In this document: piece after piece, positions 57,101-64,000 of the stretch
Layout: each line of letters opens with the position of its first letter
Position numbering within the stretch: position 1 is the stretch's first letter
Assembly (NCBI GenBank): GCA_026936325.1
Contig: JAPTHN010000008.1
Coordinates: forward strand, 23,272,703-23,336,702
DNA: 64,000 nucleotides
Origin: Platynereis dumerilii
Lineage: Eukaryota; Annelida; Polychaeta; Phyllodocida; Nereididae
Direction of reading: 5' to 3'
Notes under the pieces: generated by a model
Told to the model about the DNA's origin: nothing
The model's database searches: none
What the model saw: only the letters and a program-made list of their open reading frames with translations
Translations under genes and position numbers: made by a program

Positions 57101-60100
57101 ATCTTGTAGGTGTCACAAAGTTCAGCACCAAACAAATTAGGGTCAGAAAGTCACTACATCTATAATGTGTAGAGTGGCAAACACCAATAGTGTCAGTAAT
57201 GACAGAAGTGATGCTTATAAATATACGATTGCTAGAAACAAAGCCTATAAATTGGAGGTAATCTCATTCTGTGGCAATCTAACAGTTATGAGACATTTCA
57301 AAGATGAAAACTTCCAAATGATTATATAGGCCTATATCTTTTTTTTTTAGCCTATATCATTTCTTTTTTTTCCAGCCTATATCCTTTCTTTTTTTCTAGC
57401 TGACCTTCAAATTCTCTGGGTGCATATACCCAATTCCAAATGAATACCACCTTAAAGTCATTCGCACCAGACCTAATCAAACCAAAATGACAACAAATAA
57501 GACAACATGGTCAATACAACCAAAAGACAATGACTGAAGCACATCTAACCACAAAACTGCATGTGAGTCCCGTTTAAGTACCAAAGACTCAAAAGTGTCA
57601 GATACAACACTGATACATGAATCATGCATGGCATGACAATGAAAAAGTGACGACCTGTCATGTGTACACAGTCAAAAGAAAAGACCAAAGATTATGGACA
57701 ATATGGGTGAGTGACAAATGTGTGACAAATGTGTGACAAACAGACATTTCATGACCATAGACCTCACAAGATTCACAAGACAAATGCTGAACCATACAAG
57801 ACAAATTGGACATGACAAATCACACATGACATATGGCAGTGTCTTGTCAGTGTCTTGGCAATAACTTATCAATGTCTTGGCCATCTCTTGGAAGACCTCC
57901 CAAGACATAAACAACAAAGGTACATGTAGAATCTATATATGGTAAATAGTATTGTACATGACAGTTCTCTGACCACAGAACAACCTAGAAGACATTGAAG
58001 GTTGACAGAGAACAACCCCAGAACATGGTATGAGATGTGAGAGAACATGACATTTGCCCACAAGAACAATGGCCATTAATTGGCAAACTGATTGGTTATC
58101 TTCTCAGACATGCAAACTTGAAAAAAAAATACTAAGGTCCTCCATAAATATTATAGCATGGTTTCTTGTTAGGATATTGTCAACAAATTTTTAGTAAATG
58201 ATGGGTAAGGTGGAAGGAGCAATTGGCTAAGCACCACAAATCCAAAATTCACATAATTTTCTCCCAAAGAGTTGCAGTATCCAGATTTATTAATCACATT
58301 TTAATTTGACGAGCTGTGTTCATAAATTGATCTGCCCATATGCCTACTTAACCTGTCTATCTTTCTATTGTGCAATCATCTATCGATTTATCAATAAATC
58401 AATCATATTAATGTAGATCTATATGACTGTCTATTTGGCTATCAGTCTATCAATTTATCTTGTGATCTTTCTATCTATCTATCTTAGGTAGATTTGCTGC
58501 TTTAAAGCATCTCAAAACATCTGGGCCAAGTCCACAGAGAGTCAGAAGAGCTCTGGGGAGTGGGGACTCCTGCCTTTAGTTGTCAAGCAATATGGTTATG
58601 GATACATTAGAAATGTTTACTTAGTTGAGAGCAGAGAGTGGCCCTTTGAAGAATTGACCATAAAGAAATGTAGCAGTCGGCAGATGCGAAGAGCTCTGAC
58701 AGTATTTATCGAGCAACAGAGCAATCAGAGCAAGCAGAAGCTGCGAAGTTTGCTGAAGTTTTTCTCGTCGCTATGGAATCTGTTGGATGGTAACCGTGGA
58801 AACCAATACATGGAGAGCATCGGATGGAAATCAGTCGATGGAAAGTAGTGGAAAGTGCCGGGTTCAATGATAAACGATATGGTAAAAGGGCTGGGGGTGG
58901 CCTTTTGTGATCAGAGTAAACACAGCGAAGCAAGAATGTCAACGGAGCAGACTATGTAAACAGGGGAAGTTGGCTTTTCTCCTCATTGTTTACCTTGACG
59001 ACAACAGTTGCTAAGGGAGCAGAGTTCCAATAGACATCTGTCGACTCGCGTCTCCCTGGCGATGTCCCTAGCAACCATCTGTTTACAGCGTTTGACTGCT
59101 GCACTGATTCTACACCTCCCCAAGTCGGCTGGCTTACCGATAACTCAGATCAACTCCAGATAAAAAGACTAGAATTGGTAAAAAACTCCACTCCATCTTC
59201 TCCCTGTTGATCGTGTGTCGGTTGAAAGAGACTTAATCAACTCGGCGACAGCAACAAAGCAGTGGATCGCCCCGATACATTGAGATTATCAGAGAAAAGA
59301 GAAATAAGACGGTTAACACGACTGCACTGCAGGGATCCTGAGACGAGGATACCGTCATGGTAATCTGCTGAAAGCAAATCCTGTCACTGCTTCACTAGAA
59401 TCTGGAGACTCCAGGAATCCTCTATAGATTTTTTCTTTGGGAATTTTTTAATTCGGTTGCTGATGTTTACACACCTTCACCAAATCTGATCAATGATACT
59501 GGGAGCAACATATTTGCTAAATCGACTAAAGGAAAAGTGTTTTTCATTCTGGAGGTGGTATTTTTCATTCAGTAAATTTGACGTGGTTATAAGTTTTTAC
59601 AAAAAGTTGCAGAACTGTGAATTCCAAAACTCTGCATTCAGCCAACTAATATCTGGACATATTACACTTATAACTAGATATTTAAAGAGAAAATCAACTC
59701 TTCTCAAAATATGGTAGATGAGCTTCACATATATGTTATGTTTCTGCTTCTAAAAATAAATCTATATATGCAGCAAAATTATTTTTAACTTGTAGAAATA
59801 TGTTTGAAACTATTCCATAGCTCAGAGCTATTTCTCTTAATATATCAAAATTCTTCAAATCTCTAAAATAAGTCTAAATCATATCCAAGAGCCATGGATA
59901 GCTCTAGTGGAACCATTACCACCTGAGAATAATTCAGACAGTCTTACAGTCAACTAAACAAATGCCTAAGTACTCCGAGAACTTGGCCCCCATTCGTATT
60001 ATTGGCTTACCAAGATTTACAGACTTACTCTTACTTCCAAATAAGGTGGTAACAATGCAAATATGCCATATAGGGCATCTATTTCTATGGCAATATTAGT

Positions 60101-60500
60101 CTTTACATATATATGCAATCTTCCGCAGAGCTATTTCGGTATTCACAGTCTTCCGTAGTCAAAACAGAGGCACCAAAAAGTGATGATAAGTATATTAGTG
60201 CTGTGGCAATATTAGTCTTATAAATATCAATTTTCCCAGAGAGCTATTTCCAAATCCATGCCCTCCTCTGTTTCAGTCAAAAAGTTTACTGAGTTTGTCT
60301 CAGTTTCGGCCAATTTTTAAGGCTTTTCATGAAACGCTTACTGTTGCCGCTGTTAACCTTGCGTCATTTATTCTCCAATATTTCATTCTCCTTAGCAATT
60401 TTTCTTTGGTGCTATTTGTCTTGGTACTATTTTTCTAACATATTCTAGTGCAATTTGTCCAATTTTTTTTGTTAAGGCTCTTTCTCTTCACAGACTTTTC
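54120..60500. other. Upstream MAP4K intron or flank; no exon recognised
   Basis: No further MAP4K coding exon could be identified. The stretch 54780-54930 is dense in GTGACA/GCGACAC-like words. A three-copy GCCTATATC plus T-run repeat lies at 57330-57410. The 58640-59350 part is somewhat richer in GC, but its short frames show no known motif. Confidence 0.4.
56340..56490 (-). mobile_element. SINE copy 11, degraded (minus strand)
   Basis: Recognisable by ATATCCTGTATTTTGCACTC, AGTAGGCTAATTAG and GAGGTGAAGAATGATTG; the head is eroded. Confidence 0.6.
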
Positions 60501-60519
60501 AAGGCTCACCTAAGCCGTG

Positions 60520-61500
60520 TCTCGGCTGAATCTGGACTGAGTCTTGGCTCAATCTTAGTCAAGTCTTGGCTAAATCTCAGTTGAGTCTTGGCTGAATCTC
60601 AGTTGAGTCTTGGCTGAATCTCAGTTGAGTCTTGGCTGAATCTCAGTTGAGTCTTGGCTGAATCTCAGTTGAGTCTTGGCTGAATCTCAGTTGAGTCTTG
60701 GCTGAATCTCAGTTGAGTCTTGGCTGAATCTCAGTTGAGTCTTGGCTGAATCTCAGTTGAGTCTTGGCTGAATCTCAGTTGAGTCTTGGCTGAATCTCAG
60801 TTGAGTCTTGGCTGAATCTCAGTTGAGTCTTGGCTGAATCTCAGTTGAGTCTTGTCTGAATCTCATTTGAGTCTTGGCTGAATCTCATTTGAGTCTTGGC
60901 TGAATCTCATTTGAGTCTTGGCTGAATCTCAGTTGAGTCTTGGCTGAATCTCATTTGAGTCTTGGCTGAATCTCAGTTGAGTCTTGGCTGAATCTCATTT
61001 GAGTCTTGGCTGAATCTCAGTTGAGTCTTGGCAGAATCTCAGTTGAGTCTTTATTGGCTGAATCTCAGTTGAGTCTTGGCTGAATCTCAGTTGAGTCTTG
61101 GCTGAATCTCATTTGAGTCTTGGCTGAATCTCAGTTGAGTCTTGGCTGAATCTCAGTTAAGTCTTGGCTGAATCTCAGTTGAGTCTCGGTTGAATCTCAG
61201 TTTAGTCTTGGCTTGAATCTCAGTGGAGTTTTGGCTTGAATCTCTCAGTTCAATCTCGGTTCAATCTCAGCTAAGTTTTGCCTCAATCTTAGTTTAGTTT
61301 TGGTTGAATCTCAGCTGAGTCTTGACTGAATCTCATCTGAATCTTGGCTAAATCTCAGTCTTGGTTCAATTTTATTTTCGTCTGACTCGATCTGAGCCGA
61401 GTCTGGGCTAAATTGGACTAGTTATGGTTAAATCTCAGCTCAGTCTTTCCTCAATCTCAGCTCAGAGTTGGCCGAATCTCGGCCGATTCTCTGTTGAATC
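60520..61500. repeat. 22-bp minisatellite, about 30 good copies plus degenerate edges
   Basis: The unit is GAGTCTTGGCTGAATCTC followed by AGTT or ATTT. It is nearly perfect from about 60590 to 61190, with AGTT and ATTT variants interspersed, and decays at both ends. Confidence 0.95.
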
Positions 61501-61669
61501 TCTGGGTCATTCTCGGCTCAACTTGGCGCTTGCCTCAGCTAGGTCAGAATAGAGTCTATGGAAACTAGATGAAGCATATGATAAGGGACTGTCTGGTGCA
61601 TGGAATGCTGTCCCACAGTGACGAAATGTCGGCCAAATATGTGAAGTGAAATGTACAGACTCCCATCCA

Positions 61670-63125
61670 ACCCTGACTCCTATCCAACCCTGACTCCTAT
61701 CTACCCGACTCCTATCCCCTGACTCGCCTCCGACTCCTAACCATCCCCGACTCCTAACCATCCCCGACTCCTAACCATCCCCGACTCCTAACCATCCCCG
61801 ACTCCTAACCATCCCCGACTCCTAACCATCCCCGACTCCTATCCAACCCGACTCCTATCCACCCCAACTCCTATCCACCCCCGACTCTTATCCCCCCAGA
61901 CTCCCATCCCCCTGACTCCCATCCCCCTGACTCCCATCCCCCGACTCCCATCCTCCGACTCCTATCCACTCCCGACTCCCATCCACTCCCGACTCCCATC
62001 CACCCCCGCCTCCTATCCACCTCCAACTCCTATCCACCCCCGACTCCTATCCACCCGATTCCTATCCCCCAACTCCCATGCGCCCCCGACTCCTATGCGC
62101 CCCAAACTCCTACGCGCCCCCGACTCCTATCCCCTTGACTCCCATCCCCTTGACTCCCATCCCCTTGACTCCCATCCCCCGACTCCTATCCACTCCCGAC
62201 TCCTATCCACTCCCGACTCCTATCCGCCCGACTCCTATCCCCGACTCCTATCCACCCCGACTCCTATCCACCCCCGACTCCTATCCACTCCCGACTCCTA
62301 TCCACTCCCAACTCCTATCCACTCCCGACTCCTATCCGCCCCAGACTCCTATCTGCCCCAGACTCCTATCAGCTACTGACTCCTATCCACTCCCGACTCC
62401 TATCCACCCCAGACTCCTATCCACTCCCGACTCATATCCACTCCCGACTCATATCCGCCCCAGACTCCTATCCGCTCCTGACTCCTATCCACCCCAGACT
62501 CCTATCCACCCCAGACTCATATCCACTCCCGACTCATATCCACTCCCGACTCCTATCCGCCCCAGAATCCTATCCACTCCCGACTCCTATCCACCCCAGA
62601 CTCCCATCCCCGACTCCTATCCACTCCCGACTCCTATCCACTCCCGACTCCTATCCGCCCCGACTCCTATCCGCCCCCGACTCCTATCCACTCCCGACTC
62701 CTATCCACCCCAGACTCCTATCCACCCCAGACTCCTATCCACCCCAGACTCCTATCCACTCCCGACTCCTATCCACCCCGACTCCTATCCACTCCCGACT
62801 CCTATCCACCCCGACTCCTATCCACTCCCGACTCCTATCCACTCCCGACTCCTATCCACCCCAGACTCCTATCCACTCCCGACTCCTATCCACTCCCGAC
62901 TCCTATCCGCTCTAGAATCCTATCTGCCCCGACTTCCATCCCCCGATTTCCATCCTATCCCCCCGACTCCTATCCCCCGACTCCTATCCACCTGACTCCT
63001 ATCCATCCCCGACTCCTATCCACCAACTCCCACCAAACTTCTATCCACCCAACTTCTATCCACCCAGCTTCTATCCATCCAACTTCTATCTACCCAACTT
63101 CTATCAACCCACTTCTATCCAACCA
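61670..63125. repeat. CGACTCCTATCCACTCC minisatellite
   Basis: About 1.45 kb of units of roughly 13-18 bp (CGACTCCTATCCACTCC and shorter or longer variants). Sub-blocks include ACTCCTAACCATCCCCG at 61735-61850 and CCACCCAACTTCTAT at 63040-63120. It lies 170 bp from the 22-bp array. Confidence 0.95.
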
Positions 63126-63655
63126 GTGGTCATTGCTGTAGTTCAAATACAATCCACCAGATGGCTAGCCATGATGTGGCTGCATGATAGGGTCAAGCGC
63201 CAATATTTCTCCATGTTTACCAAGAACTCTTCAGTCGGCAAGCGGTGGGCTTGCTGTGTGGACATGAAGTGAAGAGGGAAGTGAATTTGTGAAATAAATG
63301 CAAAATAAGAGGGAAAATACTTTGCAATGTATGCAAGTAGGTACAGGGACCTAAGTTAGGCTACATTATTTTATTAATCTTACATGATATTTGGTGAAGT
63401 AAGCAATGCTACTTTGACAGAAATGGCTGGACAAAATCTATGATCTACAACGTGACAGCCTCACCACAGAGTCGGTCCTATCTAATCATAATAATAGTCA
63501 TAGCAGGAATCTCATCTCACTCATAAGGCTTTTTTCTCTTAATCCATAACATCTTAAATTACACTCCTGAGCCTGTCTATTCATCTGAAGTTCCCGATAG
63601 GGCAAATTTTACCTTTCAACATTCATTATTTCCATAGTTACACAAATATATCTTG
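63126..63655. other. Unassigned sequence
   Basis: No gene, transposon or array was recognised between the minisatellite and the tandem pair at 63660. Confidence 0.4.
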
Positions 63656-63659
63656 GGAA

Positions 63660-64000
63660 TTTCCTACAAAAAACACGTTTTTTCACTTAAATACATCCCA
63701 CCTGTACATTTAACTGCCACAACAAGGACTGTAAAGCATTTAATATTAAAGACCATTAAATTCCGCATCTTTTGACATGCACACTCACCTTCTATGGCCA
63801 ATATATCTACCCAGTTACCAGATATTCCTGTTGGCAGTTTGACAAAAAACATATTTTCAACATACAAATCTGGAAGCTATATATTTCTCTGCCACACCAA
63901 GGGCAGTATATATATATATCATATTGCAGGCCATTCAATTCCACATCTTTTGGCACACTCATTGAACTTCTATGTCCAATATAACTTTCCAGCTTCCAGA
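63660..64000. repeat. Tandem pair of diverged units of about 180 bp, cut by the window edge
   Basis: The first unit has ACAAAAAACACG, CTGCCACAACAAGG, AATTCCGCATCTTTTG and CTTCTATGGCCAATATA. The second, from about 63843, has ACAAAAAACATA, CTGCCACACCAAGG, AATTCCACATCTTTTG and CTTCTATGTCCAATATA. More copies may follow to the right. Confidence 0.7.

Noticed and set aside
58706-58942. Possible alternative first exon on the minus strand near a GC-richer patch
   Set aside because: The 78-residue frame has no known motif, no clear donor that joins a MAP4K exon, and no conservation evidence.
62078-62995. 305-residue open frame rich in Pro/Ser/Tyr/Leu repeats
   Set aside because: It is only the translation of the CGACTCCTATCC minisatellite. 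Other frames are also open, units vary in length, and there is no splice or start context.

Overview
This is an intron-rich, AT-rich animal nuclear sequence. It has GT-AG exons separated by introns of up to 10 kb, tRNA-derived SINEs, LINEs, a Penelope-like retroelement, several kinds of MITE and foldback DNA, and many tandem arrays. The gene content is metazoan (a Misshapen/MAP4K4-type kinase). The repeat style suggests a marine invertebrate, perhaps an echinoderm, hemichordate or mollusc, but I cannot name the taxon. No virus-derived or LTR element was recognised.

Three genes are supported by reading frames that stay open across splice junctions. (1) Minus strand, 568-2109: the 5' end of an ADP-ribosylglycohydrolase-family gene, four coding exons, running off the left edge. 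(2) Plus strand, 7843-26495: a four-exon gene for a predicted 1,844-residue protein with an N-terminal NHL-type beta-propeller and a roughly 1,400-residue disordered tail. I do not recognise it as a named protein. A partial copy of its first coding exon lies about 2.3 kb upstream. (3) Minus strand, 36154-54119: ten 3'-terminal exons of a MAP4K4/TNIK/MINK1 (Misshapen) germinal-centre kinase, covering the end of the linker and the whole citron-homology (CNH) domain. The kinase domain would lie beyond the right edge. Genes 1 and 2 are divergent; genes 2 and 3 are convergent. Nothing in the sequence links them in one pathway.

The rest is mostly mobile or repetitive. Intron 1 of the propeller gene (8453-17531) holds a nest: a 58-bp minisatellite is split by a 5'-truncated LINE, which is split by a 6.3-kb foldback element, which itself carries a TTAA-flanked MITE in one arm and a hAT-type MITE in its loop. 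Intron 3 holds a second foldback element. The convergent intergenic region (27.4-36.1 kb) holds a long-TIR MITE, a truncated Penelope-like element with a small MITE inside it, a higher-order tandem array (120/240/480 bp) and a GATC-rich tract. The 9.7-kb MAP4K intron carries an apparently recent LINE copy with a 14-bp target duplication. About ten SINE copies occur in and around the MAP4K gene, all on the gene's own strand. The right end (60.5-63.1 kb) is two long adjoining minisatellites.

No clearly new defence-type or operon-like system is visible. The most unusual items are the propeller gene with its upstream exon copy, the four-level nested insertion, and the hierarchical array at 30.3-31.9 kb.
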